A stretch of DNA of 64,000 nucleotides from GCA-002731945 sp913047775 (GTDB lineage Bacteria; Pseudomonadota; Alphaproteobacteria; MED-G09): the NCBI GenBank assembly GCA_913047775.1, contig CAJWUE010000001.1, positions 1-64,000 of the forward strand, written 5' to 3'. The position numbers and the translations under genes were made by a program. Below the pieces are notes generated by a model. It made no database searches and was not told where the DNA came from. It was given only the letters and a program-made list of their open reading frames with translations. Shown in pieces: positions 9,762 to 18,146 of this stretch (positions are counted from its first letter, which is position 1; every line of letters begins with the position of its first letter).

Positions 9762-9785
9762 AAAAAAACCTTTGGCTGGTTTTTA
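9762..9785. terminator. Bidirectional hairpin terminator between mrp and the thyA-folA operon
   Basis: The inverted repeat AAAAACC (9764-9770) and GGTTTTT (9778-9784) encloses a 7-nt loop, just after the mrp stop. Read on the minus strand it ends in a run of eight T, so it should also stop the thyA-folA-SMP-30 transcript, whose last stop is at 9815. The stem is AT-rich with a two-G:C core. Confidence 0.6.
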
Positions 9786-9814
9786 GGATTTTATAAAATA
9801 TTGTAGATTTTTTA

Positions 9815-10735
9815 TTAAAAATTAAGCTTATGACCGGCTACATCCCAATCAGTCTTAACTAATCTACCTGTTGAAGATAATGTTATAAAAGCCGTCTTTA
9901 AGTCATCTCCCCCAAAACAAATGTTAGTTGTTAACATATCATCCGTCTCAAAGAATTCATATTTAGACTTATCAGGCGATATTCTTGTGATTCCTGCCTT
10001 AAAAATGGTTGCAACATTTATCCATCCCTCAGAATCTACAGCTAAAGAGTCAAATAAAACTAATTCTGATGAACCGTGAATAAAATGCACACCGCTATGA
10101 ATTCCAAAAGATTTTGGACCCTTAATAACTCCAGGCTCAGAAATCGGATAACCCCATAATCTTCCTGGTGTCGTATCGGCAACATAAACAACATCTTCAT
10201 TAGGAGATAAACCAACACCATTAGGACTTTCAATTGGGAAAACAACTTCTTTGATAAATGAACCGTCAATTTTTGCATAAAATAATGCTCCCTGGTCTTT
10301 TTGTCTGCCATAGGTTTTACCTAAATCCGTGAACCAAAACCCTCCTTGCTTATCAAATACAATATCATTAGGTCCTTTTAATGGATTACCATCACATTCA
10401 GAGTATATAACCTCAGATAATCCTGTTTTGAGATCAACTTTTTCGATTCTTCCTCCAGAATAATCTTTACCTTGACCTCCAGGAATTAAAAGGCCATCAA
10501 TGTCATGCCATTCAAAACCACCATTATTACAGACATAAACACACCCATCAGGGCCGACAGCAGCTCCATTTGGCCCACCCCCCAATTCAGCAATAATATC
10601 TTTTGTTCCATTCACATTAACTCTTGTTAAAGTACCCCTAGCAATCTCGACTAATACTATTGAGCCGTCAGGCATAAATATAGGACCTTCTGGAAAAAGA
10701 AGATCATCAGTTAACTCTTCATACGTCTTTTTCAT
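9815..10735 (-). CDS. SMP-30/gluconolactonase-type lactone hydrolase
   Basis: A 306-residue six-bladed beta-propeller protein of the SMP-30/gluconolaconase/LRE family. Family landmarks are FPEGPIFMPDGSIVLVE near the N-terminus (metal-binding Glu), GGPNGAAVGPDGCVYVCNNGG, KGPNDIVFDKQGGFWFTDLGKTYG and SPNGVGLSPNEDVVYVAD, which supply the Glu, Asn and Asp ligands of the divalent metal. There is no signal peptide. The substrate is not deducible; sugar lactones or other lactones are possible. It follows folA by 9 bp as the last gene of the thyA-folA transcript, an association with no obvious metabolic logic. Confidence 0.85.
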   Translation of the reverse strand: MKKTYEELTDDLLFPEGPIFMPDGSIVLVEIARGTLTRVNVNGTKDIIAELGGGPNGAAVGPDGCVYVCNNGGFEWHDIDGLLIPGGQGKDYSGGRIEKVDLKTGLSEVIYSECDGNPLKGPNDIVFDKQGGFWFTDLGKTYGRQKDQGALFYAKIDGSFIKEVVFPIESPNGVGLSPNEDVVYVADTTPGRLWGYPISEPGVIKGPKSFGIHSGVHFIHGSSELVLFDSLAVDSEGWINVATIFKAGITRISPDKSKYEFFETDDMLTTNICFGGDDLKTAFITLSSTGRLVKTDWDVAGHKLNF

Positions 10736-10744
10736 AAAATTATC

Positions 10745-11251
10745 CTATCTATTTTTCTCATATATTACTAATGAATGATAAGCGCTGTCACCTTCATTTT
10801 TTGCTTTCGGCTCTCTACTAATCTCTTTGTACAAATTAAAGTCTATTGAAGGGAAAAAGGCATCACCAATAGGCTCCAAATCTACTTCTGTAATATATAT
10901 TTTATCAGCTTTATCCATATATTCTTTGTAGATATACCCGCCACCAATAATCATAATTTCATTCGAATTCCTGTGCGCAGCCCTAAGCTTTGCCTCGTAA
11001 AGGGCTTGATCTGGGCTTGAACAAATAATTATACCATCTACTTTAATGTCAGTTTTCTTTGTAACTACAATATTGTCTCTATTGGGGAGCGGCCTTCCAA
11101 TAGATTCCCAAGTTTTTCTTCCCATAATAATAGGTTTATGTATGGTTAATTCTCTGAATTTTTTCAAATCCGAGGGCAGGTTCCAAGGTAACTTTCCTTT
11201 TTCTCCTATAACTCTATTTTTTGCTACTGCCGCAATAAGACTAATTAACAT
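10745..11251 (-). CDS. folA: Dihydrofolate reductase
   Basis: A 168-residue NADPH-dependent dihydrofolate reductase. The N-terminus MLISLIAAVAKNRVIG is followed by LPWNLPSDLKKFRELT, with the substrate-contacting acidic residue in LPSDLK. The cofactor motifs PIIMGRKTWESIGRPLPNR and IMIIGGGYIYKEYMDKAD are intact. It regenerates the tetrahydrofolate oxidised by thymidylate synthase, whose gene thyA lies 4 bp upstream. Length and motifs are entirely normal. Confidence 0.95.
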   Translation of the reverse strand: MLISLIAAVAKNRVIGEKGKLPWNLPSDLKKFRELTIHKPIIMGRKTWESIGRPLPNRDNIVVTKKTDIKVDGIIICSSPDQALYEAKLRAAHRNSNEIMIIGGGYIYKEYMDKADKIYITEVDLEPIGDAFFPSIDFNLYKEISREPKAKNEGDSAYHSLVIYEKNR

Positions 11252-11255
11252 CTTA

Positions 11256-12050
11256 TCAAACAGCTATAGGTGCCGATATGTGAGGATGTGGATTGTAATC
11301 CTCAAGCACAAAATCATTATATTGAAAATCAAATATTGAGTCAGGGCTCGACAAAATTTTTATTTTGGGTGATGTCTTAGGTGTTCTTTGAATTTGCTCT
11401 CTAGCCTGATCAAAATGATTGTTATAAAGATGCGCATCCCCGAAAGTATGGATAAATTCTCCAGGTTTTAAATTAAGTATCTTTGCAATCATTATTGTTA
11501 AAAGAGAGTATGAAGCGATATTAAAAGGCACTCCTAAGAAAATATCTGCTGATCTCTGATAGAGTTGGCATGATAATGCTCCTTGACTAACGTAGAATTG
11601 AAATAAACAATGACATGGGGGTAGCGCCATCTCATCAACATCAGAAGGATTCCAGGCAGATACTATGTGTCTTCTTGAATCCGGATTCATTTTAAGCTGT
11701 TCAATTAAATAGCTGATTTGATCTATTTTACCTCCAGTTTTAGAAGGCCATGATCGCCACTGATAACCATAGACTGGTCCTAAATCACCGTTTTCGTCTG
11801 CCCACTCATTCCAGATACTTATTCCGTTTTCATTTAAATATTTTATGTTTGTGTCACCGTTTAAAAACCACAGTAATTCATAAATTATCGATTTAAAGTG
11901 AATCTTCTTGGTGGTTAAAAGAGGAAAACTATTTTTAAGATCAAATCTCATTTGGTAGCCAAAAACCGATCTAGTGCCGGTTCCGGTTCTGTCGGATTTG
12001 TTATTTCCATCATTGATAACGTGATTAATAAGATCTAAATATTGTTGCAC
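11256..12050 (-). CDS. thyA: Thymidylate synthase
   Basis: A 264-residue classical thymidylate synthase that methylates dUMP with methylene-tetrahydrofolate. The active-site cysteine is Cys146 in the motif ALPPCHCLFQFYV. SRRHIVSAWNP supplies the phosphate-binding arginines, and the end reads HPHISAPIAV as expected. It is the first gene of the thyA-folA-SMP-30 run, so no flavin-dependent ThyX is needed. Its promoter must lie in the 12051-12128 region, which is shared back-to-back with the tmRNA gene. Confidence 0.96.
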   Translation of the reverse strand: MQQYLDLINHVINDGNNKSDRTGTGTRSVFGYQMRFDLKNSFPLLTTKKIHFKSIIYELLWFLNGDTNIKYLNENGISIWNEWADENGDLGPVYGYQWRSWPSKTGGKIDQISYLIEQLKMNPDSRRHIVSAWNPSDVDEMALPPCHCLFQFYVSQGALSCQLYQRSADIFLGVPFNIASYSLLTIMIAKILNLKPGEFIHTFGDAHLYNNHFDQAREQIQRTPKTSPKIKILSSPDSIFDFQYNDFVLEDYNPHPHISAPIAV

Positions 12051-12127
12051 TAAAGAGCTCCGATTCTTAACCTATTTTAAACTACTTATTTGACACTTCA
12101 AATTTTAATTAATTAGTTATATAAATA

Positions 12128-12430
12128 CATTGCTGTTTATCAGCTATAGCAATAAACGGATTTTGTAATAAACTTATCGGACCCGGGGGCGGTACCCGGC
12201 ACCTCCACCAAAAATTTATGGGGGTGAAATAGGATCGACGAAAGTGTAAAGATTTTCTTTTTGCTCGGCATTGTACCACCGTTATCGGGCTTATTTATAG
12301 TTGCAAATGACGACTATGCAGAGTTAGCTCTCGCTGCTTAAGTGCGAGCTGCTCAATATAACTCCTAATTAGTTGCATAATTAGGCGGGGTTTGAGGAGC
12401 ACCTGGCAACAGAAGCTCCTCGCTCAATTT
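12128..12430 (+). ncRNA. ssrA: Circularly permuted (two-piece) alphaproteobacterial tmRNA
   Basis: The acceptor half comes first: a T-arm (CCGGG-GGCGGTA-CCCGG at about 12183-12199), the acceptor strand CACCTCC and CCA ending at 12210. After a 9-nt excised spacer (12211-12219), the coding half begins with GGGGGTG at 12220-12226, which pairs with the acceptor strand (one G-U), followed by AAATAGGATCGACG. The tag frame starts at the resume codon GCA at 12303 and reads ANDDYAELALAA, then TAA. A 3' hairpin GAGGAGC/GCTCCTC spans about 12393-12421 with the ACCTGGCAACAGAA loop. The outer ends of both pieces are approximate. tmRNA with SmpB rescues stalled ribosomes and tags the peptide for proteolysis. 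Confidence 0.93.
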
Positions 12431-12466
12431 TATTTTCATTGTTCTAGCTCTATTTTTTAGTTGAGT

Positions 12467-12472
12467 TATAAT
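12467..12472 (+). promoter_or_regulatory. Candidate -10 box for fumC
   Basis: A consensus TATAAT lies 27 bp before the fumC start and about 40 bp after the tmRNA end. No convincing -35 box sits at the right distance, so this is only a candidate. A good Shine-Dalgarno (AGGAGA at 12488-12493) precedes the TTG start and supports that start. Confidence 0.35.
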
Positions 12473-12498
12473 GTGACGATTCTTTCAGGAGAACATTT

Positions 12499-13890
12499 TT
12501 GACGGAAACTAGAAAAGAAACAGATAGCTTTGGGTCCATATCTGTTCCAAAAGATAAATACTGGGGAGCGCAAACCCAAAGATCACTTGAGAACTTCAAG
12601 ATTGGAAATGAACTAATGCCCGAAGCTATTATAAGAGCTTTAGGAATAATTAAATTAGCGGCTGCAAAAGTGAATAAGTCTCAAGGATTAATAGAGGTAG
12701 AAATTGCTGATGCCATAATTCAAGCATCGGAGGAAGTAATATCAGGAAAACTAAATAAACATTTCCCTCTAGTTGTGTGGCAAACCGGCTCAGGAACACA
12801 AACAAACATGAATGCAAATGAGGTTATATCTAACCGAGCAATAGAAATATTAAAAGGGAAAATTGGAACAAAAGATCCTGTTCACCCTAACGACCATTGT
12901 AATTGTTCTCAATCTTCAAATGATACCTTTCCAACAGCAATGCATATAGCGTCTGTAATTGAAACTAAAGAAAATTTAATGCCTAATTTATTAGATCTCT
13001 CCAAATCTCTTGAGGATAAATCAAAAAAGTTTGCAAAAATTACAAAAATAGGAAGAACCCATCTTCAGGATGCAACGCCAATAACTTTGGGACAAGAATT
13101 TTCTGGTTATTATATTCAGATAGAAAAAAATATTAGCAGAATAAATAACGCCTTAGAGGATTTATATTTTTTAGCCCAAGGTGGGACCGCCGTTGGAACA
13201 GGTTTAAACACAAAGGAAGGTTTTGATAAAGAGTTTGCCTTAGAATGTACTTCTTTTACAGGAGAACCCTTTCAAACAGCAGATAACAAATTTGAGGCAT
13301 TAGCCACCCATGATGCCTTAGTAGATTTCTCGGGATCCTTAAATACACTTGCATCATCACTTTTTAAAATAGCAAGTGATATCAAACTTTTAGGTTCTGG
13401 ACCTAGATCAGGATTAGGTGAGATACAACTACCAGAGAATGAACCAGGATCATCAATAATGCCAGGAAAAGTGAACCCGACTCAATGTGAGGCTATGACA
13501 ATGATCTGTTTACAGGTTATGGGTAACCATACCAGTATAAGTATGGCTGGAAGCCAAGGACATCTTGAACTTAACGTCTTCAAACCTTTAATTGCTTATA
13601 ACGTTTTACAATCAATCAAAATTCTTTCAGATGGTATTAAAAGTTTTGAGAAAAATTGTGTTAAAGGTATTCGGCCAAATGAAAAGAGGATTAAAGAACA
13701 TATAGACAATTCGCTAATGCTTGTAACAGCCTTAACACCAAATATTGGATATGACAAAGCCTCAGAAATAGCAAAAAAAGCACATAAAAATGGAACAACT
13801 TTAAGGGAAGAGGCTTTAAAGTCAGGTTGTATTTCAGAAGAGGAATTTGATAAAATTATTGATCCAGAAAAAATGGTATCTCCATCCTAA
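12499..13890 (+). CDS. fumC: Class II fumarate hydratase
   Basis: A 463-residue Fe-S-independent fumarase of the fumarase/aspartase superfamily that interconverts fumarate and malate in the TCA cycle. Visible motifs are GSGTQTNMNANEVISNRA, HPNDHCNCSQSSNDTFPTAMH, the catalytic-His region GRTHLQDATPITLGQEFSGY, and the signature GSSIMPGKVNPTQCEA near residue 320. The initiator is TTG at 12499 with AGGAGA six bases upstream; the homology begins immediately after it. It leads a plus-strand run with an RHH regulator and a helicase. Confidence 0.95.
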   Translation: MTETRKETDSFGSISVPKDKYWGAQTQRSLENFKIGNELMPEAIIRALGIIKLAAAKVNKSQGLIEVEIADAIIQASEEVISGKLNKHFPLVVWQTGSGTQTNMNANEVISNRAIEILKGKIGTKDPVHPNDHCNCSQSSNDTFPTAMHIASVIETKENLMPNLLDLSKSLEDKSKKFAKITKIGRTHLQDATPITLGQEFSGYYIQIEKNISRINNALEDLYFLAQGGTAVGTGLNTKEGFDKEFALECTSFTGEPFQTADNKFEALATHDALVDFSGSLNTLASSLFKIASDIKLLGSGPRSGLGEIQLPENEPGSSIMPGKVNPTQCEAMTMICLQVMGNHTSISMAGSQGHLELNVFKPLIAYNVLQSIKILSDGIKSFEKNCVKGIRPNEKRIKEHIDNSLMLVTALTPNIGYDKASEIAKKAHKNGTTLREEALKSGCISEEEFDKIIDPEKMVSPS

Positions 13891-13893
13891 GGA

Positions 13894-14130
13894 ATGTCTA
13901 ATCAAATAAAAAAAACAATAGTTTTATCAGGGCATAACACTAGCATAGCCTTAGAAAAAGAATTCTGGTTACAATTGAAAAGGATAGCAAGTAAAGGAAA
14001 CTTAAAACTTGATGATCTAATTCAAAAAATTGATAAAAAAGATAGGAAAGGAAGTCTTGCTTCTGAAATTCGTGTTTATATATTAAAATCCATAGAAAAT
14101 GATCGAAAAGACACCCCAAATAAATTATGA
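13894..14130 (+). CDS. Small ribbon-helix-helix domain protein
   Basis: A 78-residue protein of the RHH_4 (ribbon-helix-helix) type that commonly follows fumC in alphaproteobacteria. A basic N-terminal strand (IKKTIVLSGHNTSIALEKEFW) is followed by two helices (WLQLKRIASKGNLKLDDLI and LASEIRVYIL). Such proteins are predicted dimeric DNA binders, but no target is known. It begins 3 bp after the fumC stop, and its 3' end overlaps the start of the helicase gene by 32 bp, so it is probably co-translated with both. Confidence 0.8.
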   Translation: MSNQIKKTIVLSGHNTSIALEKEFWLQLKRIASKGNLKLDDLIQKIDKKDRKGSLASEIRVYILKSIENDRKDTPNKL

Positions 14131-16348
14131 AGAAATTGAAATCTTCAGCAGACTCAACAAGCCTCAAAGAAAAGCTGTATTTCATGATGAAGGTCCTTTA
14201 TTGGTGCTGGCAGGAGCCGGAACAGGGAAGACAGGCGTTTTAACAACACGATTAATTCGACTTCTAATAGAAAGAAAAGCCCTCCCAGGCGAACTATTGT
14301 CAGTAACTTTTACAAATAAGGCGGCTAACGAAATGAAGGAAAGAGTCAATAAACAAATCGGGGATTTGTCCTCCGGCTTAAAATGGCTTGGAACATTTCA
14401 CTCGATTGGTGCTCAAATACTTCGATATCATCCCGAAAAGATTGAACTAAAAAACAATTTTGTTATTCTCAATACCGATGACCAGACCAGACTATTAAAA
14501 CAGATCATAATAGATGAAAATATAGATGAAAAAAGATGGTCTCCAAAAATACTGCTAAATCTCATCGATCAATGGAAAAATAAAGGGCTTTACCCAAACC
14601 AAATTTCTTCAGGCGAAAAGGATTATTTTGCCAATGGAAAAGGAAAAAAATTATATGCATTATACCAGGAAAGGCTAAAATTTTTTAATGCCGCGGATTT
14701 TGGAGATTTAATTTTAGAAGTTATCCGTCTGTTTGAAGAAAACACCGATATTCTTGAAAGTTACCAGAAAAGGTTCAAATTTACACTAGTGGATGAATAT
14801 CAAGATACCAATACGGCACAGTACAAATTGCTTAGATTAATTTCTGACAAATCAAAGAATATCTGTTGTGTAGGGGATGATGATCAATCTATTTATTCTT
14901 GGAGGGGTGCAGAAGTCTCTAACATTCTGCGATTCGAAAAGGATTTTAAAGATTCAAAGATTATTCGACTCGAAGAAAATTATAGATCCAGCGGTCATAT
15001 TTTGGGCGCTGCATCAAAATTAATAGAAAAAAACAGTTCGCGCTTAGGAAAAACGTTATGGACAAGTTCTGGTGATGGAGAAAAAGTCTTAGTTACCTCG
15101 GTATGGGATGGCGAGGAAGAAGCAAGGATAATATCAACCGAACTTGAATCCATTATGCAAAAAAATCGGGATTTAAATGAAGCAGCAGTGCTGGTCAGAG
15201 CAAGCTTTCAAATGCGTGAATTTGAAGATAGGTTTATTTCTATAGGTCTACCATACAAGGTTATAGGCGGACCAAGGTTTTACGAAAGGAAGGAAATAAG
15301 GGACTGTAATGCTTATCTTCGTCTTGCATTGCTCCCCACGGATAGCTTGGCGCTACAAAGAGTAATCAATACGCCGAAAAGAGGAATTGGAGAGACCTCT
15401 GTAAAAAAAATAAGGGATTACTCAAAGAAAAATAATATCCCGATGATAGAGGCCTCAAATGATCTAATCATAAATTCAACATTTAAAGGAAAAACCAAGG
15501 AATCCTTATTGCAACTCATAAATCTAATATACAGATGGCATGATCAGATTGATAAACATAACAATAATGAACTAGCAGAAATGATTATTGAAGATTCAGG
15601 GTATTTGGAAATGCTAAGGAAGGATGAGTCTCTAACTTCTACAGGAAGAGTGGAAAATATATATGAGTTATTCAAATCACTGGAACCCTTTGAAAGTATA
15701 CAAGCCTATCTTGAGCACATTTCACTAGTAATGGAAATTGACAGGGATCAGGATGGTCAAAAAGTAAGTTTAATGACCCTTCACGCAGCTAAAGGATTAG
15801 AGTTTGATTATATTTTTCTTCCCGGATGGGAGGAAGGAGTATTTCCTAATCAAAGAGCTATAGACGAAGGAGGTCAGGATTCCCTTGAAGAAGAAAGGCG
15901 TCTTGCTTATGTAGGAATTACACGCGCAAAGAAAAAATCTTCTATATTTTTTTCAGCAAACAGAAAGATGCACAACCAATGGATTTCGTCTGTACCATCC
16001 AGATTTGTGAATGAGTTACCAGAAAATAATACAGAATTAAATATGTCTCACTTTTCGGGCGAGAAAGAATTATTTAAGAAAAAAGATTTCAGCGACTTTG
16101 ACCAGTCTGACTACGAGACTCCGGGATGGGAAAGAGGAAAGAATTTTACCGACACTCAATCATTGGAACACAAAAACACTAAATTTATTGAAAATTCTAA
16201 CAATTCATCATTTCATATGGGCTCAAAAGTTATTCATAAGAAGTTTGGGGAAGGAAAAGTGTTAAGTGTTGATGGTAAAAAATTAACTATAAATTTTGGT
16301 AAGGGTGGCACAAGAAAAGTTATGGAAAATTTTGTAGAAGAGTTATAA
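14099..16348 (+). CDS. uvrD: UvrD/PcrA-type superfamily 1 DNA helicase
   Basis: A 749-residue 3'-5' SF1A helicase. Motif Ia/Walker A AGAGTGKT is at residues 38-45, Walker B is VDEYQDTN, motif III is GDDDQSIYSWRGAE, and motifs V/VI are LMTLHAAKGLEFDYIFLPGWEEG and RRLAYVGITRAKK. The C-terminal 40 residues (VIHKKFGEGKVLSVDGKKLTI) form the PcrA-type Tudor-like module that contacts RNA polymerase in relatives. Roles are nucleotide excision and mismatch repair and removal of protein blocks. The ATG at 14099 lies inside the preceding RHH gene; the conserved FSRLNKPQRKAV motif begins 17 codons later, so this start fits. Confidence 0.94.
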   Translation: MIEKTPQINYEEIEIFSRLNKPQRKAVFHDEGPLLVLAGAGTGKTGVLTTRLIRLLIERKALPGELLSVTFTNKAANEMKERVNKQIGDLSSGLKWLGTFHSIGAQILRYHPEKIELKNNFVILNTDDQTRLLKQIIIDENIDEKRWSPKILLNLIDQWKNKGLYPNQISSGEKDYFANGKGKKLYALYQERLKFFNAADFGDLILEVIRLFEENTDILESYQKRFKFTLVDEYQDTNTAQYKLLRLISDKSKNICCVGDDDQSIYSWRGAEVSNILRFEKDFKDSKIIRLEENYRSSGHILGAASKLIEKNSSRLGKTLWTSSGDGEKVLVTSVWDGEEEARIISTELESIMQKNRDLNEAAVLVRASFQMREFEDRFISIGLPYKVIGGPRFYERKEIRDCNAYLRLALLPTDSLALQRVINTPKRGIGETSVKKIRDYSKKNNIPMIEASNDLIINSTFKGKTKESLLQLINLIYRWHDQIDKHNNNELAEMIIEDSGYLEMLRKDESLTSTGRVENIYELFKSLEPFESIQAYLEHISLVMEIDRDQDGQKVSLMTLHAAKGLEFDYIFLPGWEEGVFPNQRAIDEGGQDSLEEERRLAYVGITRAKKKSSIFFSANRKMHNQWISSVPSRFVNELPENNTELNMSHFSGEKELFKKKDFSDFDQSDYETPGWERGKNFTDTQSLEHKNTKFIENSNNSSFHMGSKVIHKKFGEGKVLSVDGKKLTINFGKGGTRKVMENFVEEL

Positions 16349-16373
16349 TTAAGAAAAACAACTGTGGATAATC

Positions 16374-18146
16374 TTGGAAAATAGTAGAAATAATATAGGT
16401 AAATTGAGAATGTTGTTTAAAACAAACAACATTGATGGTTATTTGTTGCCACATGAAGATGAATTATTAAGCGAATATCTTCCAAAATATGCAGAAAGAC
16501 TGAGCTGGCTTACTAATTTCAGTGGCTCAGCAGGCCTTAGCTTTATATCTTTAAAAAAAGCAATTATTTTTGTAGATGGCAGATATACAACACAAGTCAG
16601 AAAAGAAACCAACCCAAAAATTTTTGAATATGAACATCTTATTGATCCTGGTTTTGTAAAATGGATTAAAAAGAATCCATTTAAAAATAGAAGGATAGGA
16701 TTCGATCCAAAAACAGTGTCGCAATCAAATTATCAAAGAATAAAAAAGGCTTGCAAAATATCAAATATAGAATTTATTGAGACTAAAAATCTACTGGATT
16801 TAATATGGAAAAGACAAAAAAAGTATAAAAACCCTATTTTTATGCATGAGCTTAAGTATTCAGGAATAGAATCCTCTGTGAAAAAGAGAAAAATTCTTAA
16901 ATCGATAACAAATGAAGGCGCAGATTCTCTTCTTGTTTCGCAACCTGAAAATGTATGTTGGATACTGAATATAAGAGGGCAGGATCTTGAACACACCCCT
17001 ATCCTTCGTAGTCATCTGATAATAGATAAAAACAATAAAGTTGCGTTATTTACAGATAATAAAACCATAGACAAAAAAATAAATTATTGGATCGGTGATG
17101 ATGTCGAAATATGTAAGATTGGAGAAATCGAAGCGTATTTAAAGAAGATGAAGTTTAAGAAAACTCAATATGATCCTGATCATACATCCCGATATCATTC
17201 GAAACTTATAAGAGGACTTTCACTTTCATACAAAGAGGGGAAAGACCCTACAACACTCATGAAAGCTTGCAAAAATAACGTTGAAATAAAAGGAATGTTT
17301 GAAGCTCATTTGAACGATGGAGTTGCTTTAACGAAATTCTTATTTTGGCTAGAGAAAAATACTAAAAAAATGAAAATAGATGAGCTGACAGCCCAAAAAA
17401 AACTTTTAGAATTTAGAAAAAGAAATAAAGACCTCAAATCATTGTCATTTAATACAATTTCTGGGACAGGAAGTAATGGGGCAATAATCCATTACAAATC
17501 AAATCGAAAAACCAACAAAGTTCTAAAACCTGGGGACCTTTTTCTTTTGGACTCTGGAGGACAATACAAATGTGGGACAACTGATGTAACAAGAACCCTA
17601 GGGATAAATAATAATATTTTAGATATAATTGAAGAAAAAATTAATAATTTTACGCTTGTGCTTAAAGGACATATTGCGGTTGCAACTAATCATTTCAAAT
17701 ATGGCGAAACTGGAATTAAACTTGATACCTTAGCTAGAAAGTTTTTAAAGAAAGAGGGTCTCAATTTCGATCATGGGACTGGACATGGAGTGGGAAGCTA
17801 TCTTGGTGTCCATGAGGGTCCCCAAAGTATATCTCCACGATCAGCAGTTCCCCTTGAAAAGGGAATGATCGTATCTAATGAACCCGGGTATTACAAAGAA
17901 GGAGCTTATGGGATACGAATTGAAAACCTAGTTGTTGTAAAGAATAGTAGAAAAAAAGACGTAGATCTTTGTTTTGAAACCTTGACGCTTGCACCTTTAG
18001 ATAAAAACCTCATCAATAAACACCTTTTGAATAACCAAGAAACATATTGGTTAAATTCGTATCATAAAAAAGTCTATAAGAAATTATCACCATTTATGAA
18101 CAAACAGGAAAAGGAATGGCTTAAAAATTCTACTCTTCCGTTGTAG
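16374..18146 (+). CDS. pepP: Xaa-Pro aminopeptidase (M24B family, long form)
   Basis: A 590-residue three-domain aminopeptidase P: two creatinase-like N-terminal domains (about 1-310) and a C-terminal pita-bread metallopeptidase. Metal ligands are visible in LLDSGGQYKCGTTDVTRT (two Asp), GTGHGVGSYLGVHEGP (His) and SNEPGYYKEGAYGIRIENL (two Glu). It removes N-terminal residues that precede proline in cytosolic peptides. The start is TTG at 16374; homology to LRxLF...DGYLLPHEDE begins at residue 11, before the first internal ATG, which supports TTG. Its last 17 bp overlap the convergent ligA gene. Confidence 0.9.
   Translation: MENSRNNIGKLRMLFKTNNIDGYLLPHEDELLSEYLPKYAERLSWLTNFSGSAGLSFISLKKAIIFVDGRYTTQVRKETNPKIFEYEHLIDPGFVKWIKKNPFKNRRIGFDPKTVSQSNYQRIKKACKISNIEFIETKNLLDLIWKRQKKYKNPIFMHELKYSGIESSVKKRKILKSITNEGADSLLVSQPENVCWILNIRGQDLEHTPILRSHLIIDKNNKVALFTDNKTIDKKINYWIGDDVEICKIGEIEAYLKKMKFKKTQYDPDHTSRYHSKLIRGLSLSYKEGKDPTTLMKACKNNVEIKGMFEAHLNDGVALTKFLFWLEKNTKKMKIDELTAQKKLLEFRKRNKDLKSLSFNTISGTGSNGAIIHYKSNRKTNKVLKPGDLFLLDSGGQYKCGTTDVTRTLGINNNILDIIEEKINNFTLVLKGHIAVATNHFKYGETGIKLDTLARKFLKKEGLNFDHGTGHGVGSYLGVHEGPQSISPRSAVPLEKGMIVSNEPGYYKEGAYGIRIENLVVVKNSRKKDVDLCFETLTLAPLDKNLINKHLLNNQETYWLNSYHKKVYKKLSPFMNKQEKEWLKNSTLPL

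Noticed and set aside
12090..12123. TTGACA with TATATA as the tmRNA promoter
   Set aside because: The spacer would be 22 bp, too long for a standard sigma-70 promoter; no better -10 is visible at 16-18 bp, so I do not list it.
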